Assembly (NCBI GenBank): GCA_004123355.1
Contig: SCHM01000003.1
Span: 8,265,058 to 8,329,057, forward strand
Length of the DNA stretch: 64,000 nucleotides
Reading direction: 5' to 3'
DNA from: Amphirosellinia nigrospora
Taxonomy: Eukaryota; Ascomycota; Sordariomycetes; Xylariales; Xylariaceae
Shown here: one piece after another, positions 11,778 through 23,817 of the stretch
Layout: each line of letters begins with the position of its first letter
Numbering within the stretch: the stretch's first letter is position 1
Position numbers and translations under genes: made by a program
The notes under the pieces: generated by a model
The model's database searches: none
The model's input: only the letters and a program-made list of their open reading frames with translations
Told to the model about the DNA's origin: nothing

Positions 11778-13965
11778 ATGGCCCGGGAGACGTCGCATCT
11801 CGTGATTACTTCTAGGTTGGAGACTGAGTTTCTCCCCGAGGGCATAAAACATAGGCTTCGCAAATTCGGTTCAAGTCAATCGCCATTGGCAGAAGAGACT
11901 TGGGATGTCGAGTCAACGATAGGGAAGGGTACGTTTGGTGTCGTGCGGATTGAACGGCGACGGGTATCGGGATTGAGTCCTAGCCCATCATTTCCGAGTC
12001 ATGTGCGCGCAGTCAAGGAGATAAGTAAATCAGTCGCGGCTAGCAATGATTGGGACTATATGAAGGAATTGGAGGCGATTGCCCAGTTCTCGTCGTCGAG
12101 AGTAAGATGAGAGCTTCTACGATGTTTATTCAATCGCAATGGGCTGACGAGATAGTACGCCCCATACTTCGTACGTTCACACGGTTGGTTCGAAAACCCT
12201 GAAGCTATCTTCATCACAATGGAATATTTCCCTTTGGGGGATTTGAGACGATTTATGGAGTACAGTTCCTCTAATATAACCTTGTTTCCTCTCCCCAGAC
12301 TAAGTAGAACTTTTCGCCGCAGGTAGTCGTTACTGACACTAGATTTGGACAGTGCCCAGCCACAATTCTCCGAGGATTCTGTCCAACAGATTGTTCGCCA
12401 GCTGCTTAAAGGTGTGCGACTCATGCATGCGAGTAATTTTGCACATAGGGATCTCAAGCCCAGTGTATGGTTTCCCAAGACACAAATTACGTGTTGCTAC
12501 TGACCTTATTTGGACGCAGAACATACTCGTAGCGTCATATTCGCCACGGTGGATTGTGAAGATTGCGGACTTTGGTATCAGTAAACAATCCATAGAGGGT
12601 GGTACTCAGCTGCAGACCCAAGTCGGTACTTTGGGCTATATGGCCCCTGAGGTCTTCGAAGCGAACAACAGATACTCTGTCTCCGTCGATATATGGGCGA
12701 TCGGTATAATCACGGCTGAGCTGTTGCTTAAGCAACACCCGTTACCCACTGTCTCTGATCTTGACAACCTCATCCGTGGCATCAATCCACTCATTACGGA
12801 TACGGATCCAGCTTTGTTTCTCTCAGAGCCTTGTAGAGATTTTGTCCGGGGATTGCTGAACACAGATCCGATGAGAAGGCCGACAGCAAACGCCGCGCTA
12901 TTACATTCATGGCTAGAAGAAGAGATCCCAGATTCGGACGGGGAAGAATCGTGAGTAATAAAAGCTTCCTGGATTGATTTACGTAAGCCTCAGAGGGTCT
13001 GAATGTCTATAGGCTATTCGTAGCCAACAGGTCGTCTGTGCGAAGCCCAGGATTGAGAGAGCAGTACGGCGCCACACCGATTTCTTTGCCTTCGTTAGCT
13101 TGGTCTAATCTACGCTTAACAAACAACACGTCCACGCCACAGTCTACAGGTACACTTCTAAATACCTATAATGGCCCAGCGCTCGATTCTCGCCTTCTTC
13201 TCCCTAGCCTCCAAGGCTTCTCACTCGAGAACGTAAGTGTCGGGCCCAAAGTAGCTACTATCGCCGCAAGCCGCAGCTCCTAATACCTAAGTCAATAGAA
13301 CAAGTACTTCGTTCTACGATCCGATAATCCAATTGACATTGAGACAAGCGTAGCTCACAGCATCTGGACATCTAGTCCCAGGGTTAATAAGATTCTCGAC
13401 AAGGCTTGGACGAAGACAGACGGCCAGGTGGTTTTGTTTTTCTCGGTAATTGGCAGGTAAGTGATGTATAATACCCAGATTCCCGCTCATCGACGCCAGA
13501 AAAGCTTTTCATGAAGACGGCTGAGATTGATGTTCGGTTTGTTTAGCCAGAGATTTTGTGGTATCGCTCAGATGACCAGCAGCATGGACTGGGTAAATAC
13601 AGATCAGCACTGGCTAGAAGATAACTGGAAAGGGTGAGTTCATCTGCACCAACGCTATTTCGAGTTTCAAAAATAGTAAACTGCTAATATTCAAAATTCA
13701 TTTTAGGAGATTCACACTAAACTGGCTGTCTCTGACAGAACTACCATTTGCAGGCGTAAAGCACGTGCCTGTGTCAAGCAGGACACCTGGATTCCGGGCC
13801 ATTGCCTGCTATGACGGGACAGAGATTAGTGCACCATCTGCATTCGAGCTGCTCCAAGCGTACTCAGCCAAGGAACGAGAAATCATGCCACAGCTTACTT
13901 CGCCGCCTGCAACTATCACCCCTATGAACTTAGACACGGTGACATCAATAGGATCGTCACTGTAA
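11778..13965 (+). CDS. Ser/Thr protein kinase fused to a YTH (m6A RNA reader) domain
   Basis: Eight exons (11778-12101, 12156-12283, 12353-12464, 12520-12950, 13013-13232, 13299-13456, 13547-13633, 13707-13965) join in phase with no frame break: 1719 nt, 572 residues. The only weak splice site is the GTTTCC donor at 12284. Kinase residues about 42-325: GKGTFGVV loop (49-56), AVKEI Lys80, alphaC E97, HRDLKPSN (182-189), DFG 205-207, MAPE (229-232); it should be active. A Ser/Thr/Asn-rich linker (about 333-405) leads to the YTH domain (406-545): NKYFVLRSDNPIDIETSVAH, SIWTSSP, GIAQMTSSMDW and HWLEDNWKGRF. The cage residues expected to hold N6-methyladenosine are W428, W480 and W485, with spacing like YTHDF proteins. 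The exon carrying the kinase C-lobe ends at a consensus GTGAGT donor, and its apparent stop is inside that intron. Inference: an RNA-binding kinase whose targets or activity are tied to methylated RNA. Confidence 0.9.
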
Positions 13966-14577
13966 GGTGTACATATATATGCTTAGACCGTCTCTATTAC
14001 AATCGCACGTACAGCCGAGTTTTTGCGACGATTAAATGTATTGGAAGTTGTACTAAAGGCCTAAGGTAGAATTAAACTAATTGGATTCAAGGGATAATTA
14101 TCTCCATGAAGGCGGTGAAAGCACTACAACTAGTTACTGACCATTCTTTCCAACACTTGACTCTCAACACATAGCATTCAGTTCTGATCATGTGGCTCCC
14201 CATGTGTCTAAGTGAACAAGCTTAGTCTGGAGATCAGTAGTAGTCATTTTGCCTCCCGGCTGGAGGTTGAAGCACGTAGGTTAATTCAGTGTGTTTGTTT
14301 ATGACAGGTTTAGCTAATCTGATATATGAAATCCCAGGACTTGATAAGACCAGGCGATTCGGGAGCAATCTCTTAAGCTTACAACTCCAAAATTGAGCTA
14401 TAAATAAAGAAACGCTACCATTATGCCTAGGCTGAGAACGCCGCATTATATCTACCAAATTGGGTATATGAAACCCTTTACCCTTCATAACACGGCCCCA
14501 TTCTCTCTGAGATGACGACATCCAGCACGTCAACGAACCTATTACTTATATTACCGCTAGCATCTAGACATACTCTC
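13966..14577. other. Region between convergent kinase-YTH and HET genes
   Basis: 3' flanks of two convergent genes. A minus-strand open frame (14234-14533) may be part of the HET gene tail or chance; nothing else is evident. Confidence 0.35.
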
Positions 14578-16264
14578 TCAGCTTTGACCGTAATGATGGG
14601 AATGGTAAGATATCAAGGACTGCAATATCTGATGGCAGATCAAGAATATGTTGCTTCTTGGGGTAGCGTAAGGGCTCAGCGATGTGTCGCTACTGTACCA
14701 CTCCAAACCAAGCCTCGGGTTAAGTTTGCTCAAAGTGGTACCTTCCATTTGTCTCATATCCCATGGAATGATACCTACAGATATTCCTGTCATCTCTTTA
14801 TTATCTTTCTCGACCCGGTCAAGTCTTATACAGAAGCCGTGTCGGATAGACACTTGGTCAAGGTGGTGAACGAAGGCACAGATTAGCCCATTCTTGACCC
14901 CGTGCATATTCATAACGCCTCACGAATTTCATTGCTCTTCGAGAAGTACTGCAATGAATTTAATCTGTTGCCCGGGCCCCAGATATAACGCCGCAGGATT
15001 ATATCGCCAGATTCGATGCTTAATTGCCCTGGTGACCCGACCCTGGCCGTCCCGCACCAATTGAAGAGGGCGGATTCGGCGAAGTCGGTAATGGGGTATA
15101 ATTTAACCAGATATGCCTCATACGATTATAAGAATATTTCTTCATGGATTTGCGAAGCAGAATTCCCGGAAGAAAATTAGGGGTATCCTCGTGATAGCAG
15201 AGCAACATGGCTACTGAAGTATCATGCACTGTAACAATCTGAGGTTCTTTCAAGTGCCTATTGAATAACATATGTCCCAATGAATTGGTAATTGGAGTTG
15301 GATACTGTTATGTTGGATCTGGGTACCTCGAGGTGAGCCAAAGAATTTAGAGGCGATTGAGGATGTCATAAAACCGCCAGAGCCTTTGAAATCGAATGGC
15401 GACTCTAAAGACCCGAGAGCGGTTGGGTTATCTCGGAATATTCCATGGTATCTCAACCAACCCGGTAACTTTGTCCCTATCGGTGATTATATAAGGAATG
15501 TCTGTCGCATTCTTTGCTATTTCTCCCCAGGCGAATAGCGTATGGTCTTCAGGATCGGCCTTCAGAATTTCCTCTTGAAGTCGTTTAAAGGCCTTTCTAC
15601 CTTCGCCGTAGATTAATGGCATGCTAATGTCGAAAATACCTAGCAAGCAGTAGGCGATGTCTTCAATGCGGCTAGTCTGTCTGTGAGCAGCCCATGACAT
15701 CTTCTTTGCTGTACTAGCATCTTCAATAGGGTCTCCCTCAAGGTATACTCTTTCTATACCCGTAATCTTAGACAAAATTTCACCCGAGTTGAGTTTCGAT
15801 GTTAGCTTTTGCCAGTGTCTCGAAAAGAAGAACACTTCTCGAGGCGCAAGAAGTTCTTGTAGAGTCCAGCCCCTAGTAAACCATCGACTTTTCGACAACG
15901 CGGGCGGAAGAGAGTCCTTATCGGTGGTGTCAGCACATCCGTCAAATGTGCGTAGCAAATAGCGGCATCCCGGTACCAGCGAAACATGGAGTTGATAGCC
16001 TCCGACAGTTCAGCACTGCTTGTCTTATCTATACAGCAGGTATCAATCCACACCCATTTGTACTCATCTGTAGCGCCTGTCTGCAGCAACAATCAATCTT
16101 GCGATAGCCTTCCTTCAATTCAAGCTCAGTGACGGACAAGCTCTGCCATTCCTTTAGGGTAACCTCTTCCGCACCCCACGTGTGGGATAGGATAGCGAAT
16201 TTCTCGACATCTTCGAGGAATTGAATTCATGGATTTGACGAGTAATGGTATTGAGAAGCCTCAT
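14578..16264 (-). CDS. HET-domain (heterokaryon incompatibility) protein, broken as read
   Basis: HET domains trigger incompatibility and cell death in filamentous ascomycetes. The canonical block is present on the minus strand from a start at 16264: FAILSHTWGAEEVTLKEWQ, YKWVWIDTCCIDKTSSAELS, INSMFRWYRDAAICYAHLTD, SRWFTRGWTLQELLAPREV, and RIEDIAYCLLGIFDISMPL with YGEGRKAF. Downstream parts (LIYGEG onward, then MHGVKNGLICAFVHHLDQVS) fit the less conserved C-terminal half. The reading frame changes about four or more times, so the copy is either a decayed gene or strongly affected by assembly errors. Its end is uncertain, and I place it at the last plausible frame. It is convergent with the kinase-YTH gene and closes a cluster of cell-death-type genes. 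Confidence 0.8.
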
Positions 16265-17694
16265 TTTGTAGATGTTGCAGATTAATTACGGATACTAATT
16301 ATGCGCTGATGAATCGATCTTGTGGTGTTATGAAGGAGGGTGAGAAGGGATGGTTGGAGTGGCATAGGAAGAAATAAAGGTGAGAGGTGAAATGGAACGA
16401 GGGGTTGCAGTGCAGCCACAGCCTGCAGGCATAGATGTCATACATGCAATTCAGTTGAGTTGAACAAGCGACCCAATGGCAATGTGAAACTGTAGGCGTC
16501 GGTTTATCATCGGTCGGTTCATGATACTACGACTTATGCCTTAGGTTAGTATGGTAAGCACCCAGACAACTAAGTTAGAGAGATGACAGATGAAATCAAA
16601 ATGGTTCGAGGTCTATCACGATACACGGTAGTTTGGCCTTATATACAACTGAAACTATTATCCATGTTTTGTAAGCATCAAGTAGTCATTAGAACATGCT
16701 TTATCTAGATACATAATGTTCATCTATGGATAAGTCCAAAACTGATCAACTAGTTCAGGACGCTATAGTATTGTAAATTAATTATCGTTAAATTAGCATT
16801 CTATGAGGGGGTGTCTCAACGACACATATCGAGTCAAGGATGGGGAAACAGGAAGGAATATAAAAGTGAGAGGTTAATCTCGCAGATTTTTAAGGAGTGA
16901 GTCATGCTAGATGTATGAATATAGATTCGCATAAAAGACCTCGTTCGTTCACTAAAGGTGTAAGGCAGGCGCCACCATGCCGGCTAGCGGCACCGAAGCC
17001 GTCCCGCGTCAGTTATCTGGGTTACTAAACTCCACCCAAGAGTAGGGTCGGCCCAAGTACCTAGGTACCTAGTCGAATAGGCATTCTAGCTGCGTCGGTG
17101 GAATGGGATCATGACTGAGATATCCAACGTAAAGAATTGATATGAATGAATCTAACCCAGGGCAACTTAATCCGCTTGCGTTTCGATAACCGTCATCACC
17201 GTAAATGACAGGGTCCTGATTTGCATCTCTTGAGTATGGTATAATTGCTTCGCTTAATTTATTTATAGTAAATACTACCCACTGGTCAAAATCCTTCCAG
17301 CGCCGCTTTTCCTAAAGATCGCAATCCGATATAATACTTCTGCTGAGACTGATTCGTGCTCTTAAACACGGGCGGCTCATAGCTCTCTAAGAGACGGCGA
17401 AATGGAAGAACCAGCTCTGTTACGCAGAAGCAACTCATCGCCTATGTCATGGGTTCGTAGAATTACGTGTACCCATGCAGCTATTTGTCGCTGGACTTGA
17501 TGCTACCTTTTTAACTTCATGTCTCGCTGTTTAGAATCAAAAGAAGCATTAATACATAACGCTCGCCATGCTTTGCCTCGGAAAAAATGTCTTGGCAAGG
17601 TATCGTCCTTCTTATTACCACGACTGACATGTCCAATCCATTGCATAACGACCAATCATGTATAGTAAAGGTATCGCATAGCAGTAAACCCGTT
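16265..17694. other. Long intergenic stretch
   Basis: About 1.4 kb, AT-rich, containing the HET promoter and the P450 3' flank. A 12-bp palindrome ctaggtacctag (17061-17072) is of a kind common in fungal spacers. No genes recognised. Confidence 0.5.
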
Positions 17695-19430
17695 TTAAGC
17701 CTTCTCAATCAAGCGCACCCAGAAGTCAATCAAAAAGCTTGAGTATCCCCGACAACGCCACGGTGCTTGTGGATTCACGATCTGGAGATCACATGTTCGC
17801 AAATCTGAGTAGGCGTATTAGCGTTAGACGTCAGCCAGTTATATCAGCCATCACATCAAACTTACCTCGACGAAGATTTTATTCAACTCCAACCACGCCA
17901 ACGTCTTGCCAGGACACTGCCACCGTCCATGACCAAAGGCAAGATCAATACTCTTCATCAGTTCCGACCTCTTTTCTTCATTGCATTCGAGGAAGCGCTC
18001 GGGGCGGAAAACCTCTGTATCGTCACCGAATACTTCCTTGTTACGCAGCATACTCCATAAATTGACAAAGATATCCGTCCCTCCGGGACGAATTTTCCGC
18101 AAATAGTATCTCCACCAGCCGGAACCTTCTTTGGAAATCCTGTGATTGCGGGTGGCACCATTCGTAGCCCTTCATTGATAACAGCCTATTCCCGTTACTA
18201 ACTTAGATCGAATTCACGTTTCATTCAGTCCTCACCGACCTGAAGATATGGAAGTTGCTTAGCCTCCTCATTTGTGATTGGGCTTGAAATACGGCCTTCA
18301 TGAATTCCGGTCATGATCTCGTTCTGAAGCTTTTGGTAAGCCCAAGGGGATGAAAGAAGGTGAAGCATAATTCCTCTGATCGCAGTAGTCGATGTCTCAG
18401 ACCCAGCAGGTAGCTGAATCGCCAATTCGAGTTCACACTCTCGACGTGTCATGCCATGCTTGATCCACTCATCCTAGTGCGGTGTTAGAGCAACCCCTTG
18501 AGAACAGCCAATACTGTAGGTCGGCATAACCTACCAACATGTCACCTTCGTTATGCCGGTCATGGCTTGACTCGTCAAAACGCTTAGCAACGGCATTCTT
18601 AACGATCCTAATATTTTGATTAGATGCGCCTAAGGATAGCAGCGAGTAACACTCACCCCAAGAATCTGCCCATCCCTTTCTCGTCCGTGTGCTTGGGCCA
18701 GCTAATTTAAGAAAGAACTTTGACGCAAAGATGTCTCGCAAGGTAGGAATCATCATGAAGCTGTGTAAGAAGGGTACAAACGAATCCGCGATGGAAATAA
18801 AGTCAAACTGATCAGTCTCGGCCGCAAGGTCACCCCATGGCTCCCAGATCCAGCGAGGTGACGATATCGACCTGAAAAAATCTAACGAGCCGACTAAAGT
18901 CCACGACATGTGACTTACCCTTCACAAGATACTTGGTCTTGAGAAGATTTAAGGACAGCCAGCTGTGAGTCCACTTTAGCCTCGAGATCTACCGCGCCTT
19001 TCCTGCATATCCGGCCGCTATCATTGCTTTGCGCTTGTCGTGTCTCGCGGTATTGGGCTCAGAAAGCACACTGTGGCCGTAAGGTCAAACTGGATACTAC
19101 CATACCAGTCACCGCGGCCGTAGCTCGAGCGTACATTGTTAATTTGCCAGAGAGTCTGGGGATCGTAAACTAGTAGTTCGTTGGGGCCGATGCGCATTAT
19201 CTTCCCGTACTCTCTTGCTCTTCAGCCAGGCGAAGGTGCATGCGACCCGTAGACATGGTGAAATACCCCAGATAACTGAAGGAGGCATGAATGGCCCCGG
19301 GAATTGCCGGAGACGGTACCATATCGAATCCCGAAATCAAATACCATGTCAGACATGTTGATATAGCGACAATGGCCGTAAGGCTAATGTTGGCGCTCAA
19401 GAAAGCCGAATCGTGTGTCCACGAAGCCAT
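17695..19430 (-). CDS. Cytochrome P450 monooxygenase (pisatin-demethylase-like group)
   Basis: Haem-thiolate monooxygenase anchored in the ER by an N-terminal helix (start 19430; LTAIVAISTCLTWYLISGF). Recognisable parts in order: MRIGPNELLVYDP, RSSYGRGDWYGS, a region reading AMIAAGYAGK, VDIVTSLDLGEPWGDLA (frame dependent), the oxygen-binding I helix AGSETSTTAIRG, the ExxR motif NEGLR after an intron near 18180-18235, PERF, and the haem loop FGHGRWQCPGKTLAWLE with Cys ligand. The last exon ends NPQAPWRCRG...LIEKA at 17695. These are features of fungal P450s near pisatin demethylase and benzoate hydroxylase. Several introns plus a few single-base frame breaks (for example near 18092, in the GTDIFVNLW region) occur. 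Substrate unknown; no backbone synthase lies nearby. Confidence 0.85.
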
Positions 19431-20561
19431 CTTCGTACCAGAAATGAACGCAGTAGAATCAGAAAAACGTGAGGGGAGCTAGCGTCTGCTAGTAGTGTTG
19501 CTAAATATGATGGCGGAGGGTACCATGCTGGAAGTGAGATTCTCTCATATTAGTGTATATGAAGTTTCTCGTCAGTTAAAACCACACTCTGGACAGATTC
19601 GAAGTTTCGTTCTGGTGGCAACGTGTATAGTGAGGATCTACAGCAATATCCGTACTAATTGTCCCCGGCCACCCCGGTTCTGCCATGATCATGGTCCTTC
19701 TCTGTACATACTAGCAGTAGTAGATGACGGCAGGATCCTTGCATCGAATGTCTACTTGAGTGACAAACGAAGTGTTTTCTCGAATCTCGTTGGCCAATGC
19801 CGGGTACAGGATAGACTATTGCCACTCGGTTTTGCGCTTTGACTTTGAAAGGCTTAGTCAAGCGATAGCTACCATTCCTGTCCCTTGCTGGATAGTCCTG
19901 CTGCACACTAAACACGGTCTAGCTACCTGCATTCAAGAAAGATATGCTAGTATGGCATTTTGATGCAGAAAACCTATCAGGGGTCATCCTTAGACCATTC
20001 ACGCGTCATATTGTAAAGTCCAATGAGCCAAACTACTTTTAACTAACTACGCTAGGAATGCCAGAGATTTATGATTGTTCAGATTAAGTTGAGCTGCCAA
20101 GGATAATACATACCTTATATCGAGACGTGGCTGAGTCACCAATCCCATTGCCATGGTAAGCGATAAGCGATCTAGCGGCAAATCTACCGATCAATCTTAT
20201 TTCGGGCATTTGAATGCCGATCATGGATCACCAATCCATCTTGTCGGGACCTTTGACACTTTGACAGGACCAGGGCGCTCTGGTGTATCATGAATCTGAT
20301 TGGGGTCAATGCGTGCGATCTGACAGTCAGTTACACTACACTATGTGAGATCTTATGAATATTATGCCAAATAATCTTAATACATATTGTGCCTGATAGA
20401 TGACCGATTGGTGTATTCTCCAACTGCGTGACTTTACCTTTTGCCCCTACTTCACTATCCCCAAATCGGCAAAAGTCCATGCCCTTGTTTGCATTCGGAT
20501 GAAAAATTCCGTGCCACGAAGCAGCGATTTTCCTTTTCTTTTTCCTCTTTTTCGATTGGGT
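19431..20561. other. Intergenic stretch, no gene recognised
   Basis: Upstream of the P450 and downstream of the FSH1-type hydrolase. Open frames at 19495-19842 (+) and 19655-19915 (-) overlap each other and show no family features. Confidence 0.45.
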
Positions 20562-21391
20562 CTAGCTTCGACCCGGCTTGGTGGCTTGCTGCATACACCA
20601 CACGACTAATCGGCCAAGCCCCTGCCTGTCATCCTCTGTCCTATGAGGTACTTCATGTCCAGCAGCGTGCGTGTAAATCTCTCTAATGTATGGATCACAC
20701 AGAGCTGCCAGTTGGACAGAAGTAGGGAAACGTGCATCATTCGCCCCCCAGATATGGACTGTCGGTATCCTAAATTTCAACCTGCGTGGTATCTCGTTCA
20801 AATTCAATCCAAAACAGTTGTCTGAGTCAAACATCGCCCGCCGCGCTTGCGAAACATGTGAACTCAATGGACCTAAACCCCGTTGGTGACGCCGCTCTGT
20901 CTCTGCCACTATATCCTCGGCAGCATTTGGGACAGATACACCAACCTTCTCAAGCATTCGTAGAGAAAGGCCACCGCTGATAAAAACGAGAAATTTGAGT
21001 GGTGGCTCTGCCTTGTCGCTGGAGTACCGATCGGACAATAAGTAGCTGGATGCGAGCGTGGCTCCCTCACAAAAGCCTATTACACCATCATAAGGACCAT
21101 CGGCTTTAAGTTTGGATTCTAGCCATCCCTTCCTCTCATAGATCTCACTCACGGGCAGAACGTCAAAGAATTTGAACACGGTCTGCCCGTCAGGTGAAGA
21201 TTCTGTACACTGCATAGGCGCGTCGGGAAAGTCAAATGACACTTCCATATCCAATTCTTCGGCCATCTTGATCGTTGTCCCTAGATTCACAAGCGTTAGA
21301 AAGAGACGGAATTCTCTAATGACCACTTACCCAATTGCTCACGAAAGATTTGGCCATTCTGATTGCGACCGTGGAGGCATAGGATCTTCAT
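20562..21391 (-). CDS. FSH1-family alpha/beta hydrolase with Cys at the nucleophile
   Basis: Serine-hydrolase family FSH1 (fungal proteins related to human OVCA2), often encoded near secondary-metabolite or catabolic genes. Two exons: 21331-21391 (MKILCLHGRNQNGQIFREQL) and 20562-21280, with a 50-nt intron (GTAAGT...TAG). The frame is intact, 259 residues, normal length. Family landmarks: LHGRNQNG oxyanion strand, FDFPDAP, DGVIGFCEGATLASSYLL at the nucleophile elbow, FLVFISGG, IPTVHIWGANDARFP (Asp) and HAAGHEVPHR (His). The elbow normally reads GFSQGA; here the Ser is Cys (TGT at about 21075), one base from TCT. That could mean a cysteine hydrolase, a transferase or binding role, or loss of activity. 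The rest of the triad is present. Confidence 0.88.
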
Positions 21392-22263
21392 GTTTACCTC
21401 GGTACTGGACGGACACTTTCAGCTCGCCGATATACGTGATTTATTCGTTCTGCTGTCAGTCATAGCTAATCTTCACGGTTACAGTTTCATCCTCGATTGT
21501 GAGCGCTTAAGCTACCAGGTACGTGTGAACGGACCTCCGCCACCGGACCTCCGTTCGGTTACACTTTACGTTTGGTCGTGTTAGAGTACCATTTCTCAAA
21601 CTTGGAAACCTGTGTTTACCGTTTTTAAATCTCTATATTTCTCCGGCGACCTGCACGCAAGGTTTTAGAACTGGGGTCATGCCCTGTGTGCCAGTCAAGA
21701 AACCGTTTACACTAGTTGCGGATAGGTACTTTTGGAATAAAGTTCTGACAGGATGCCCCGGATAGCTACCCAGACCATGTGCGTCATCTGCGGTCCCCAA
21801 CACTGAAGCTTATTGACACTATATCGCGAATCAATTCCGGATAATACTTTGACCCCTTACTTACCGATAATTATTAATTCCACCAGTCGGATAGAAAATG
21901 CGACGCTGCGAGACTCGACTTTCCCTTGGCGTTTATCATTATTATCAACCCCCTGTTAGTTTCTCCGCATAGAGCTGAGGGGCCTACTCAACTTCAAACT
22001 ATTTTATGCTGCCCATCTTCATGATTCTCCGCACTGAGCGACGCGACACGAGGGTGACGATGGCCAATGATGGTGGTATCGGGTGTCCTTCTACCGGGCT
22101 GATGCAACAGCATCACAGCTTCATTTCAATTCTAGGGCCTTAAATATACGCAAGTGTTGTTAATCTGCTCTCGGACGGCCAAATTCTTTAGCTCGCAATA
22201 TTGGTTCTCTTCCTGCCCATGGGTTTGTCTTAATTCCTCAACGCGAAGAACCTCGAATCGACT
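21392..22263. other. Divergent spacer between hydrolase and pectate lyase
   Basis: About 870 bp holding the promoters of two divergently transcribed genes. No coding or RNA signal seen. Confidence 0.5.
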
Positions 22264-23327
22264 ATGACGCTGCTTACCCTAATACTGATTCCGTTCCTAA
22301 CATATTTGACCTCCTGTACGCCCTATCGCCGACTCGACGCGGCGGGCCTCGTAGGTTATGGCAACACCAACCCGCTGGGAGCAACTACAGGCGGAGACGG
22401 AGGTGACACAGTGATAGTCGACAATGTGAAAGACCTTACGACAGCGATATCCGGCAACGAACCTCGAACAGTCCTTGTTAATGGATCATTTAATTTGACA
22501 TCACGGCTCAAAGTGGGATCCAACAAATCGCTGATTGGCATGGGGGATCACGCTTCCTTCAACAATAGCGGGATCACGATTGCAAGTGTGTCAAACGTCA
22601 TCATACAGAATCTTAAGATCAGCTACGTATACGGCAATGACGGAATCACTATTCAGAACTCGACCAGGGTCTGGATAGACCATAATGAATTTTCTTCAGA
22701 TCTCGACCATGGCCCAGACTACTATGTAAGTTTGGTCAATACTTGACGAAGCCAATTGTCAACCTGACCACGCATCCCAGGACGGCCAATTGGATATTGT
22801 AAGAGCTTCGGACTGGATCACTGTGTCGTGGAACTATTTCCACGACCACTGGAAGTCGTCGCTGGTAGGGAATAGTGACACACTGCGAGATGTTGACCAA
22901 GGCCACCTTCACATCACGTACCATCACAACCACTGGAACAATATTGGCACACGAGGACCAGCCGGGCGATTCGGACATCAGCATGTGTATAACAACTACT
23001 ACGAAAACTACCTATACCAGGCGATCCACTCCCGGTCTGATAATCAGATGCTGGTAGAAGGGAATGTCTTCGCCGGGAATACGAGTGAGGCTCTGAGCAC
23101 GTACGGACTAGTTATCCCGGAAGATAGCCCGAATACATGCACTTGCGGCGACGAAGAGCTCGATGGTTTTGCTAACCTTGGTGCCGAGAACGACTTTGGT
23201 CCGCCGGCGTCAATGTTACCCGGACAGGTAATTTCACCAAGGTAGACTACGACTACGTACTTACACCCTCGAGATGGTCAAGTCCGTTGTCCTGGCTGGG
23301 GCAGGGGTCGGGAAGATTGAAATTTGA
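22264..23327 (+). CDS. Secreted pectate lyase (polysaccharide lyase family 1)
   Basis: Cleaves de-esterified pectin by beta-elimination with Ca2+, acting outside the cell on plant cell walls. The start at 22264 gives a signal peptide (MTLLTLILIPFLTYLTSC). A 56-nt intron follows (about 22726-22781, GTAAGT...CAG; Y-Y joined to DGQLDI). PL1 landmarks: AAGLVGYGNTNPLGATTGG, IQNLKISYVYGNDGI, VWIDHNEFSSD, DGQLDIVRASDWITVSWNYF (Ca2+-site Asp), TYHHNHWNNIGTRGPAGRFG with the catalytic Arg region, then HVYNNYYENY. Close to the end two bases seem missing (near 23229 and 23271); restoring frame continuity gives the usual tail with DYDYVLTP and LEMVKSVVLAGAGVG ending at 23327. Length is normal. It indicates a plant-associated lifestyle. 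Confidence 0.9.
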
Positions 23328-23817
23328 GGCATGTGTAGAAATTACACTTTGTCAGTGACTGCTTATCACATGATTTGCATCCTGTTTGGTGTATGTCGTG
23401 CGGCTTTCTTCGAAAATTGTATAGTATACAACATGACTGCTTTGTCTTCATCATATTGGCTTGATATCCTCGCATCGCTCACTCCATCTGTACTCACTCT
23501 ACAGGCGCCATAGCAATGCTGCTATCAGAGACAATGGCTAATTCGCAGATCAATGAAAATGCGTACGATAATTCAACTGTCGACTTACAATAGAGAACTC
23601 GTGACATGAAATTAAACACCAGAAATTGACATTACGACTAACTCGCAGTCGGTCGATTCTAAACTAGCCCGATTGTAAACTAAATATTCCAGGTCTACCA
23701 AAGCTATCAGACTTTAACTCAGCAGCAAGCAGCTGGTTCACATCTTTCGTCTTCAAAACTCCTCGTAGCTTGGCGCGTAGTCACCTTCTTCTGCAGCTGA
23801 TGCGGCGATGTGATTGC
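23328..23817. other. Convergent intergenic spacer
   Basis: 3' flanks of pectate lyase and the NmrA-like gene. No gene recognised. Confidence 0.5.

Noticed and set aside
12951-12954. Apparent stop codon ending the kinase at residue 331
   Set aside because: It lies inside a consensus GTGAGT donor; splicing 12951-13012 keeps the phase and leads into the YTH exons.
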